In this document: one piece after another, positions 1-5,336 of the stretch | Numbering within the stretch: position 1 is the first letter of the stretch | Layout: each line of letters starts with the position of its first letter | Assembly: GCA_040235375.1 (NCBI GenBank) | Contig: JBECKQ010000018.1 | Span: 1 to 5,336 of the forward strand | DNA length: 5,336 nt | Direction: 5' to 3' | From: JBECKQ01 sp040235375 | Lineage (GTDB): Bacteria > Planctomycetota > Phycisphaerae > UBA1845 | Program-made: the position numbers and the translations under genes | Notes under the pieces: generated by a model | Seen by the model: only the letters and a program-made list of their open reading frames with translations | Database searches by the model: none | What the model was told of the DNA's origin: nothing

Positions 1-77
1 TGATGCCCCCGGGTCGGCCGGAACATCATGGAATAGACGTGCAAGCCGGCATTTCTGACTCGCCGACTCCGGTAACG

Positions 78-106
78 AATATACAAATTCGCCCCTTCGA
101 TTCCAA
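78..106 (-). promoter_or_regulatory. Candidate sigma-70 promoter facing out of the left edge
   Basis: Read on the minus strand, TTGGAA (106-101, 4 of 6 to TTGACA) is followed after exactly 17 bases by TATATT (83-78, 5 of 6 to TATAAT). It lies in an A+T-richer patch (about 71-106) inside otherwise very GC-rich DNA. Transcription would start near 71 and run leftward off the window. Tandem ATG codons at 29-27 and 26-24 open a frame that stays open to the edge, but no Shine-Dalgarno precedes them, so I do not call a gene. The boxes are seen directly; the function and the downstream gene are inferred. Confidence 0.45.
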
Positions 107-560
107 GCGGTCGTTTGGCACTGGGAAAGACGTTATCGGGCGAGGATTTCCACTTGAGACCTGTCTGCGCTTTCTCTGTCCGACCATTCACGCCCCGAAT
201 GAATGGGGCGATCCCCGGCTTCCCGCTCCGGTTCCGCGGTCGCCTCCCGGCGACTTCGCTGTCGTGTTCGCCGACAATTCGCTTCTGCTCGGAGATCGCG
301 CCGCCGCCTCCGGCGCCCCGGAGCAATGTCCGCTCTTGGTTCGTGCGCGGTGTTGCCCGCCTCGGGCAGGCTTCGCGCATTGGCGCAGCGCTTGGCGAGC
401 AATGAGTATCGGCGCGGCAAACGCGAGTTTCATTTGTTGTTGGGAGCTTCGGCGTGGAAGGATGAGCAAGCGGCAGGCGAGACAGGACGAAAGTCGGCGT
501 ACGTCGCTTGTGCGGCGGCGGCAGGTAATGGCACGCGCAGGCGGCGGTAAACTGGCGCGG
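107..560. other. Non-coding stretch downstream of the VWA gene, with four small hairpins
   Basis: No frame here looks like a real protein: the open frames on both strands translate to Arg/Ser/Pro/Gly-rich sequence with no recognisable motif or ribosome-binding site. What stands out is four perfect 6-bp inverted repeats with short loops: TGCCCG/CGGGCA (354-359/363-368, 3-base loop), CTCCGG/CCGGAG (308-313/318-323, 4-base loop), GTCGCC/GGCGAC (239-244/249-254, loop GGGA on the minus strand, a GNRA-type loop) and CGCCCC/GGGGCG (191-196/205-210, 8-base loop). An alternative pairing CCATTC/GAATGG (184-189/201-206) competes with the last. No T-run follows any of them, so none is a standard intrinsic terminator. 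They may shape the 3' end of the VWA transcript or be chance in GC-rich DNA. Confidence 0.4.
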
Positions 561-2267
561 TCAGCCGATGATGAGCCGGCGGCGTTTGAAGTAGTCCCAC
601 ACGACAAAGCGCTCGAGGTCGCCGCCGGCGGTGAAGAAAACCCGGCCGTTCGCGCCCTCGGCGAGTTGGTGGGCGAACACCACGTCCTCTTCCGTCTGCG
701 ACCAACTGCTGAGCAAAAAGATGTTGATGATGATGCCTTGCTCGCGGCAGAGCAGCCCCTCGCGGAACGTGAAGTGCGCGGTGCGATCGTCCGGCGGATA
801 GAGCATGAAGAGCTGGCTGCCCTCGAAATGGGCGGTGGGCAGCCCGTCGGTGATCAGGATGATCTGCCGGTTGGGCGTGTCCTGCACTTGCAGCATCTGG
901 CGGGCGAGCTGGAGTCCGTGCTGGATGTTCGTGAAGTGCGGCGGCAGAGCGAACTCGGTGATGCGGTCGTCGCTCATGTCGGCCATGAGGCGGACGACGG
1001 GGTCGCGAACGGTGACCGGCTTGGGGAGCAGCTCGACGACCTCGGAGATGTGGCGGCGTTTGGCGAGCGTGGCGATCTCGACGAAGTCGACGAAGTCGCC
1101 GGGGTATTCGGAGCGGATCAGCCCGTGCAGGGCCAGGGCCATGCGCTTGACGTGGACGTAAGCGCCGCCCCATTGCATCGAGCCGCTCATGTCCATGACG
1201 ACGACGGTTGCGCACTTTGGGCTGTTGCGCGTCAGGTGGACTTCGATGTCTTCGGGCTTCAGGCGGATCGGCAGGCGCGGGCCGCCGCGGATCATCGCGT
1301 TGATCATCGACGAGCCGACGTCCATGTTGGCCAGCGAGTCGCCGAATTCGTAGGGCTTGGTGCGCTGCGTTTCTACGGCGCCGTCGCCAGTGATCTGGTG
1401 CTGGTGCCGGCCGGACTTGGCCGCCTGCAAGTCGTTGAAGATCTGATCGAGCAGCTTGCTCTGGAAGATCTTGTAGGCCTTGGGAGTGAGCTGGAACCCG
1501 CCTTTCTCGCGGGTGAGGCCCTGCTGCTCGGCCATACGCTCGAGCAGGTCGTTAACCTGCTGCTGGAGGGCCTCGAGCTCTTCGATCTGGCTGTCTTCCG
1601 CGAAGCGGGCGAGGGCCTCCATGTCGATGACGTAGATTTTCGCGTTCTTGGCCGCCTCCTCGAGCTGGCGGAGAAGGCGGTCGATGGTCTCGAGCTCGTC
1701 CTTGATTTCGAGCGCCTTGTCGATCGACATTTCGGTCCGGCCGGTGAAGGCGTACTTGCTGGCCAGCTCGTCGATCTCGTCACGGTCGTGCAGGTGCTGG
1801 ATGAGCTGCACGAGCTGGCGGGCGAACTTGCTCCGCTGATCGGTGCGATACCAGACGTTTTCGAGGTCGATGGCCTGCTGCTCGCGGACCGCGTCGCGGA
1901 AGCGATTTTGCAGGTGCTTGGGCGGCGTGGCGGTGCGGCCGGCGTGGCGGAAGACCTCGTGCGCTTCCTGCCGGGCGGCGCCGGTCTCGTAGGTTTCGAG
2001 AATGCGGCGTTTGCGGGCTTCCAGCATGGCGCGGAGCGATTCGATGCTGGGGCCGAGGCCGGTGATCTGGCGGGGGTCGATCTCGACCGCGTCGGCAAGC
2101 TCCTCCGGCGTGAGGTGACGCATCGAGCCGTAGGCGAGCATGTGCTCGAAGGCGGGGGAGACCACGTCCGGCGGACTGGCGTCGGGCATGGGGAAGCGCT
2201 GCGGCTCGTACTTCCGGTAGGTATGGATGATGCCGCCGTAGCGCGCTTTGGATTCGGATTCGCCCAT
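561..2267 (-). CDS. VWA-domain protein of the Mg-chelatase/MoxR-partner type, 568 aa
   Basis: Predicted cytoplasmic protein with no signal peptide or membrane segment. The first ~180 residues open with a polar stretch rich in Tyr, Arg and Pro (ARYGGIIHTYRKYEPQRFP), followed by helical sequence; residues ~180-250 look like coiled coil (Leu/Glu-rich heptads). Then come a conserved-looking linker LTPKAYKIF (~260-268) and KPYEFGD (304-310). The C-terminal ~215 residues form a von Willebrand A domain with a complete MIDAS metal site: DMSGS (D359, S361, S363), T446 in FTNIQ and D474 in ITDG, followed by DGLPTAH and YPP (490-492). From memory, this C-terminal pattern matches VWA proteins encoded beside MoxR- or Mg-chelatase-I-like AAA+ ATPases, where the pair works as a metal-insertion or remodelling machine; no ATPase gene lies in this window. 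I chose the ATG at 2267; an in-frame TTG at 2303 would add 12 unconvincing residues. Neither start has a strong Shine-Dalgarno. Family is firm; substrate is unknown. Confidence 0.93.
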   Translation of the reverse strand: MGESESKARYGGIIHTYRKYEPQRFPMPDASPPDVVSPAFEHMLAYGSMRHLTPEELADAVEIDPRQITGLGPSIESLRAMLEARKRRILETYETGAARQEAHEVFRHAGRTATPPKHLQNRFRDAVREQQAIDLENVWYRTDQRSKFARQLVQLIQHLHDRDEIDELASKYAFTGRTEMSIDKALEIKDELETIDRLLRQLEEAAKNAKIYVIDMEALARFAEDSQIEELEALQQQVNDLLERMAEQQGLTREKGGFQLTPKAYKIFQSKLLDQIFNDLQAAKSGRHQHQITGDGAVETQRTKPYEFGDSLANMDVGSSMINAMIRGGPRLPIRLKPEDIEVHLTRNSPKCATVVVMDMSGSMQWGGAYVHVKRMALALHGLIRSEYPGDFVDFVEIATLAKRRHISEVVELLPKPVTVRDPVVRLMADMSDDRITEFALPPHFTNIQHGLQLARQMLQVQDTPNRQIILITDGLPTAHFEGSQLFMLYPPDDRTAHFTFREGLLCREQGIIINIFLLSSWSQTEEDVVFAHQLAEGANGRVFFTAGGDLERFVVWDYFKRRRLIIG

Positions 2268-2308
2268 GATTCTGTCGCTGCTTGTCTGGCCCCCTGCCCA
2301 CAAACTCG

Positions 2309-2330
2309 GCGCGGCACCTTGCTGCCGCGC
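2309..2330 (-). promoter_or_regulatory. Perfect 8-bp hairpin at the predicted 5' end of the VWA mRNA
   Basis: On the minus strand GCGCGGCA (2330-2323) and TGCCGCGC (2316-2309) are exact inverted copies separated by the 6-base loop GCAAGG. The promoter upstream would start RNA near 2332, so the hairpin would sit almost at the very 5' end of the transcript, about 40 bases before the ATG at 2267. It would also cover the region just upstream of the alternative TTG at 2303. A role in protecting the 5' end or in controlling translation is inference. Confidence 0.45.
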
Positions 2331-2338
2331 TTCGGGGG

Positions 2339-2367
2339 ATTGTAGGGACGCGGTGAGCGGAAGTCAG
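2339..2367 (-). promoter_or_regulatory. Candidate sigma-70 promoter for the VWA gene
   Basis: Minus strand: CTGACT (2367-2362, 4 of 6 to TTGACA with the TGAC core) and TACAAT (2344-2339, 5 of 6 to TATAAT) with a 17-base spacer. Transcription would start near 2332, giving a leader of about 65 bases to the ATG at 2267. The -35 box lies within the leftmost copy of the GTCAGAG direct repeat. This supports transcribing the VWA gene separately from the TPR gene upstream, whose stop is some 200 bases away. Confidence 0.45.
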
Positions 2368-2418
2368 AGGCCAGGAGGCAGAAGTCAGAGATCGGTCAGT
2401 TCGGCGGTCAGAGGCCAG
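2360..2418. repeat. Spaced direct repeats of GTCAGAG upstream of the VWA gene
   Basis: GTCAGAG occurs at 2363-2369, 2384-2390 and 2407-2413, spaced 21 and 23 bases, close to two DNA turns each. The outer copies extend to a 12-base identity, GTCAGAGGCCAG (2363-2374 and 2407-2418); the first two share GAAGTCAGAG (2360-2369 and 2381-2390). A shorter GGTCAG also occurs at 2394-2399. The leftmost copy overlaps the -35 box of the candidate VWA promoter. They could be operator half-sites bound on one DNA face, or decayed simple-sequence repeats. Confidence 0.55.
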
Positions 2419-2457
2419 CATGTCCGCGCCGGGGCATAAGGGCCATCGTCGCTATTG

Positions 2458-2559
2458 GCCACGGCCTGTCTGCGCTGCGTTGCGCCAGCCCGTGCCACCC
2501 AGGTGCGGCGTTGGAGCGCGGCGGATGGCACGGTCTGGCCCGAAGGGACAGGCCGTGGC
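2458..2559. repeat. Nested long inverted repeat (possible dispersed hairpin element)
   Basis: The outer arms GCCACGGCCTGTC (2458-2470) and GACAGGCCGTGGC (2547-2559) are 13-base perfect inverted copies. Inside them GCCAGCCCGTGCCA (2484-2497) and TGGCACGGTCTGGC (2526-2539) pair at 13 of 14 positions. Unpaired stretches of 13 bases (2471-2483) and 7 bases (2540-2546) separate the two stems, and about 28 bases form the apical loop. The element begins 12 bases beyond the stop codon of the TPR gene, so it could form a strong hairpin at the 3' end of that mRNA. No T-run follows on the minus strand (CAATAGCGAC), so it is not a classical intrinsic terminator. REP/BIME-like or MITE-like origin is possible; copy number cannot be judged from one window. 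Confidence 0.7.
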
Positions 2560-2571
2560 TGACAGTCGGGA

Positions 2572-4857
2572 TCACTCCGCCGGCGGCGGCGGGGCGGCGT
2601 GCTCCTCCGGAGAGACGTAGTGCGTCACCATCTTGGTATGCCAGGCCTTGCCGTCGAACGTTGTCGCGGTGGACTTCGACTTTATGAAGTCGATCTTGCT
2701 GACAGCCGGACCGAGCTTCGCGATGATGTTCACGACCTTCGACAGCGTTTGCCGCGTCTGCACGTCCTGAATGAACATGGTGAACATGCCGCTGCCCATG
2801 GAGAGTGCGCCGATCAACTGGGACATCTCCCTGCCGAGGTTGCGCTGGTCGGTGAGCGTGGCGGACACGAACGGCTGGTCGGGGACGATGGCCTCCTTCA
2901 TGATGCGCTGGTTGTCCTTGATGCTCGGATGCTTGCCCGCGGCCGTGGCGAGGCAGAGCTTCACGGCGTCGGCGTTCGAGCCGAACATGAGCTGGCCATC
3001 GCGCACGCCCCAGACGATCGGTTGCGGAGACATGCCGAACATCAGCGACTGGAAGCCCGGCAACTCGTCGTCGTTAAGGGGGGCGGTGCGGATCATGAAC
3101 ATGGCCAGCATCGGGTTCTGTGCCGATTGCTCCTGCATATTCTTGACGATGAAGTCGATCGCGCTGGTGATGCTGCTCTTGGCTTTCTCGTCATTGCGCA
3201 CCTGAAGCATCAAGACGCCGCCGCGGTCGTGCTGTAGCGACACCGTGCGAGTGCGGCTGCCGAGCCAGGAGAGGATATCGTCGCGAACATTGACGCCGAT
3301 TTCCTGCTGCATCTTGTCCCACTTGTCCAGCGTTTGCTGGCCTTCGGGGCCGACCATCTGGATGGTCTTGATCACGAAATCGTAGAGAGCGTTGAGGTCG
3401 ACGCCGGCGTTGACCGAGTAGGACAGCGTCTCCTCGGGGAGGTACTGCCCCAGCTTGGTAAACGGCTGTGGGTTGCCGACGACCGGATAGAACGGGTTGT
3501 CCGAGGCCCCGGGGACGAGGGCGGCAATCGTGTCGCTGTACGTCGAGTAGCCCTTCGTGTACTCGACGGTGGCGGAGTAGTCGAACATTGCCGGGCCGTC
3601 GAAGATCCGCTGGGCGACGGTCCGCCAGATTGCTTCCTGTTTCTTGTTCTTGCCGGCGTTGGCGGCAAGCGTGTGCGCCTTGGCCAGTATGGTGTCGTAC
3701 CGCTTGTCATCGCGGAGACTGGTCAGATCGCTGTCCGTGGCGATCTTGCTGGGCGAGTAGAAGCCGGCGTCGACAGCCTTGTCGAGCCAGTCGAGGGCCG
3801 CGTTCTTGTCGCCGTTCAGCGCGGAGAAGCAGGCGAGGTTGTACAGCACAATTGGGGAGTCCGGCGCGACTTTATGGGCCTGCTTGATCAGCTCGAGCGC
3901 CTTGGGATAGTCCTTTTGCCCGTAAGCCTGGACGGACTGGTGGATCAGCTTCAGCGCTTCGGGATTGGTGGTCCGATTCTGGATCGAGTCGCCCATCGCG
4001 CCGGCAATCGTTTCCAGGAGGCCCCGGAAAGGTTTGAGCATCGCCTGCATGTCGAAGAAGACCTTGCCGTCTTCCGCTTCGGGCAGCTTGCTGAACGCCT
4101 CGCGATAGCGCGGTTGAGACGCGAGCGACGGCACGTTTCCTTTCTGGTCGAGCAGGTCCATCACTTCGCCGAAGATGGATGTGCCGGCGCCCATGACGAT
4201 GATGTCGCCGTGGCGGCCGAGAGAGATGTACCACGCCGGCGGACCCTGCACGTTCTTGAACAGGTTGATCCTGGCGACGGGGTTGCCGTTAACGTCGGTG
4301 CGCTCGACCTCGAGGACGGGTTTGCCGGCCGCCTTGTTGATCTCCTGAATGGCCGATTCCATGATCGCGACGAGACCGGTGAAGTTGTGCTCCGCCTTGC
4401 TGCCGCGCAGCAGCCAGATGAAATCGGGCGGGCCCATGTTGACGCCGCCGCCGGGCATCTGCATGGCCTGCGCCATACGCTCGGCGAAGACCATTTCCTG
4501 CGAAGCCAGCGCCTGCCAATCGACGCCTTCGTAGAGCTTCGTGGCGAGGGCCTTCAAGCGGTCCATCTCCGCCTGCTGCTCCTCGCTGAGCAGGGAAGCC
4601 ACGAAGCCGGTCACGTCGGAGCTGACACCGGTGTCAAGAAACGCCTGCCAGACCTCGTCCCAGTACTTGCGGAGAAACTCGCGATCGGGGTTCGTGCGCT
4701 GTTCGATACAGACGAACACGTCGCTGGGGACGGCGCGCACCAGCGTGAACTTCTCCGACTGGGCCGCGGCGGGAACGGCGGCGATGGTGAGAACAGCGAG
4801 CGTCAGTAGAACTCGATCTGCATTTCGGCTTTGTCGGTGCGCGGTTCTGGCATTCAT
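2572..4857 (-). CDS. Exported protein with a central TPR module, 761 aa
   Basis: The N-terminus is a typical Sec signal peptide: a basic n-region (1-15, several Arg), a hydrophobic core VLLTLAVLTIAAVPAAA (16-32) and probable cleavage at A32|Q33. The mature protein has an N-terminal half (~36-290) and a C-terminal half (~415-745), joined by a TPR module at ~299-394: two helical repeats, the second being PIVLYNLACFSALNGD (335-350) plus its partner helix, then the SDLTSLRDDKRYD closing segment common at the end of TPR arrays. The flanking halves are not a family I can name with confidence; the C-terminal half (LPEETLSYSV at ~473, NVRDDILSWLG at 523-533) resembles DUF3352-type planctomycete proteins. 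The tail ends in PPPPAE. No catalytic motif was seen, so a binding or structural role outside the cytoplasm is likely. ATG 4857 is preferred over in-frame ATG 4890 because GAGAGGA lies 8 bases before it and the signal peptide starts there. Confidence 0.93.
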   Translation of the reverse strand: MNARTAHRQSRNADRVLLTLAVLTIAAVPAAAQSEKFTLVRAVPSDVFVCIEQRTNPDREFLRKYWDEVWQAFLDTGVSSDVTGFVASLLSEEQQAEMDRLKALATKLYEGVDWQALASQEMVFAERMAQAMQMPGGGVNMGPPDFIWLLRGSKAEHNFTGLVAIMESAIQEINKAAGKPVLEVERTDVNGNPVARINLFKNVQGPPAWYISLGRHGDIIVMGAGTSIFGEVMDLLDQKGNVPSLASQPRYREAFSKLPEAEDGKVFFDMQAMLKPFRGLLETIAGAMGDSIQNRTTNPEALKLIHQSVQAYGQKDYPKALELIKQAHKVAPDSPIVLYNLACFSALNGDKNAALDWLDKAVDAGFYSPSKIATDSDLTSLRDDKRYDTILAKAHTLAANAGKNKKQEAIWRTVAQRIFDGPAMFDYSATVEYTKGYSTYSDTIAALVPGASDNPFYPVVGNPQPFTKLGQYLPEETLSYSVNAGVDLNALYDFVIKTIQMVGPEGQQTLDKWDKMQQEIGVNVRDDILSWLGSRTRTVSLQHDRGGVLMLQVRNDEKAKSSITSAIDFIVKNMQEQSAQNPMLAMFMIRTAPLNDDELPGFQSLMFGMSPQPIVWGVRDGQLMFGSNADAVKLCLATAAGKHPSIKDNQRIMKEAIVPDQPFVSATLTDQRNLGREMSQLIGALSMGSGMFTMFIQDVQTRQTLSKVVNIIAKLGPAVSKIDFIKSKSTATTFDGKAWHTKMVTHYVSPEEHAAPPPPAE

Positions 4858-4865
4858 GATTTGAG

Positions 4866-4872
4866 TCCTCTC
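4866..4872 (-). promoter_or_regulatory. Ribosome-binding site of the TPR gene
   Basis: GAGAGGA on the minus strand ends 8 bases before the ATG at 4857. It decides the start: the in-frame ATG at 4890 has no such site and would put 11 polar residues ahead of the signal peptide. Confidence 0.7.
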
Positions 4873-4936
4873 GTGTGGGCAGGCTGCCATGCATGCCGGC
4901 TCGGCAACGCGTGCACGACCACAGCGACTTCCCTCA

Positions 4937-4959
4937 GGCGCGCCCCCGGCGGGTGCGCC
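4937..4959 (-). other. GC-rich hairpin between the sulfatase and the TPR gene
   Basis: On the minus strand GGCGC-A-CCC (4959-4951) pairs with GGG-C-GCGCC (4945-4937) around the 5-base loop GCCGG: eight pairs with one A/C mismatch. It lies about 100 bases past the sulfatase stop and about 80 before the TPR start. No T-run follows, so it is not a standard terminator. If the promoter candidate at 4972-5000 is real, the hairpin would sit at the very 5' end of the TPR mRNA, like the one seen for the VWA gene. Confidence 0.4.
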
Positions 4960-4971
4960 ATTCCAGCATCA

Positions 4972-5000
4972 AGTATGACCGCCGGTTTCGCCCACTGCAA
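4972..5000 (-). promoter_or_regulatory. Weak promoter candidate for the TPR gene
   Basis: Minus strand: TTGCAG (5000-4995, 3 of 6 to TTGACA) and CATACT (4977-4972, 4 of 6 to TATAAT) with a 17-base spacer, giving a leader of about 108 bases. It is the best pair I found in the gap, but the match is poor and chance is a fair explanation. Confidence 0.25.
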
Positions 5001-5060
5001 CGAACCGGATGTGGATATTTGTGCGGAATGGTCCGCCGTCGCGAAAAGTGTCCTGAACTG

Positions 5061-5160
5061 TCAATCGATGTAGCCCATCGCACGCAGTTGTTCGACAACG
5101 TCCGGCGTCAGGTCGCGCGCAGGGGCCTGGGCGACGATCGAGGCAGCGCGCCTTCCGCGT
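5061..5160 (-). pseudogene. Displaced C-terminal tail of the sulfatase (second frame)
   Basis: In a frame shifted by -1 relative to the sulfatase body, the minus strand reads SIVAQAPARDLTPDVVEQLRAMGYID and then TGA at 5063-5061. LTP(D/E)xxEQLRALGYI(D/E) is the usual last segment of many planctomycete and acidobacterial sulfatases, so this is almost surely the gene's own ending, put out of frame. No start codon with a ribosome-binding site serves it alone. A single missing base near 5140-5150, in the GGCGCGCTGCC stretch, would restore one continuous protein: WLDAEGA, one residue, then ASIVAQAPARDLTP. Confidence 0.7.
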
Positions 5161-5336
5161 CGAGCCACCGGCACACCTTCTGTTCGAGTTCGAGAAGCTT
5201 GCCGGGCATCGCCGTTGACAGGTCGTGCTGCTCGCGGCGGTCGCTGCGCAGGTCGTAGAGTGTTCTGCGGGATCCAGGCCACATGTGCAGCTTGAACCAG
5301 CCGTCGCGCAGAGCGTGATGCACGCCCTGATAGCTG
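5108..5336 (-). CDS. Sulfatase, C-terminal fragment (cut by window edge, probable frameshift)
   Basis: Reads inward from the right edge as SYQGVHHALRDGWFKLHMWP, then RTLYDLRSDRREQHDLS, then a helix ending LEQKVCRWLDAEG. This is the C-terminal subdomain of the type I (formylglycine-dependent) sulfatase family: a 'RDGWFKL' strand, the 'LYDLxxDxxExxDL' segment and the closing helix. The catalytic CxPSR site and metal ligands would lie upstream, outside the window, so substrate cannot be inferred. Such enzymes are usually exported and remove sulfate esters from polysaccharides or other substrates. In this frame the gene stops at 5110-5108 after a low-quality ending (RSSPRPLRAT), while the expected ending is present in another frame down to 5061. 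Either the last ~30 residues are lost by a one-base deletion, or the assembly has an error. The family is firm. Confidence 0.85.
   Translation of the reverse strand, partial: SYQGVHHALRDGWFKLHMWPGSRRTLYDLRSDRREQHDLSTAMPGKLLELEQKVCRWLDAEGALPRSSPRPLRAT

Noticed and set aside
188..607. Minus-strand open frame overlapping the 3' end of the VWA gene, with an internal MKLAFAAPILIARQAL start resembling a signal peptide
   Set aside because: The hydrophobic stretch is short and lacks a cleavage site, no ribosome-binding site precedes it, and the rest is Arg/Ser/Gly/Pro-rich with no motif.
3..2345. 780-codon open frame on the plus strand
   Set aside because: It lies antisense to the VWA gene, whose VWA fold and full MIDAS motif are unmistakable. 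Its translation is repetitive in Val, Leu, Gly, Asp and Arg with no known motif: a mirror of GC-rich codon use.
2458..2559. Inverted repeat as a rho-independent terminator
   Set aside because: Neither flank has a T-run on the appropriate strand, and the stem is much longer and interrupted compared with usual terminators.
2360..2571. CRISPR array or insertion-sequence ends in the repeat-bearing gap
   Set aside because: The direct repeats are only 7-12 bases with no uniform spacers, and there is no transposase or target duplication around the inverted repeat.
3334..4809. 491-codon open frame on the plus strand
   Set aside because: It is opposite the exported TPR gene, which has a signal peptide, Shine-Dalgarno and TPR motifs. 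The plus-strand product shows the same composition-driven Arg/Val/Leu/Gly/Asp bias.
4858..4890. Upstream in-frame ATG at 4890 as the TPR gene start
   Set aside because: No Shine-Dalgarno stands before it, whereas the ATG at 4857 has GAGAGGA at 8 bases and begins a well-formed signal peptide.

Overview
The window is GC-rich (roughly 60% or more by eye). It carries three protein-coding genes, all on the minus strand, separated by non-coding gaps rather than packed as an operon. The combination suggests a member of the Planctomycetota or a related PVC-group bacterium, probably a metagenomic assembly: a sulfatase with the C-terminal ending typical of that phylum's many sulfatases, a large secreted TPR protein with planctomycete-style flanking halves, and a long VWA protein of the type that partners a MoxR/Mg-chelatase-like ATPase. 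This placement is inference; no rRNA or marker gene is present.

Layout in the direction of transcription (right to left). (1) 5336-5061: the C-terminal end of a sulfatase, cut by the window edge. The reading frame appears broken close to the end: the body reads in one frame to a stop at 5108, while the expected C-terminal motif (LTPDVVEQLRAMGYID) lies in another frame and stops at 5061. One missing base near 5140-5150 would explain it. (2) 5060-4858: a 203-base gap with a weak promoter candidate, a GC-rich hairpin and a clear Shine-Dalgarno for the next gene. (3) 4857-2572: a 761-residue exported protein with a signal peptide and a TPR module between two larger halves. (4) 2571-2268: a 304-base regulatory gap holding a roughly 100-base nested inverted repeat, three spaced copies of GTCAGAG, a good sigma-70-type promoter and an 8-bp hairpin at its predicted transcription start. 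(5) 2267-561: a 568-residue protein with a C-terminal VWA domain and an intact MIDAS metal site. (6) 560-1: no convincing gene; four small perfect hairpins at 191-368 and a good minus-strand promoter (TTGGAA, 17 bases, TATATT) pointing out of the left edge.

The three proteins act in different places: sulfatase probably periplasmic or extracellular, TPR protein exported, VWA protein cytoplasmic. Nothing shows that they form one pathway. I do not see an undescribed multi-gene system. The points most worth checking are the sulfatase frameshift, the nested inverted repeat, the repeat array overlapping the VWA promoter, and the TPR module apparently inserted in a duplicated secreted protein. Long open frames on the plus strand opposite the VWA and TPR genes are composition shadows.
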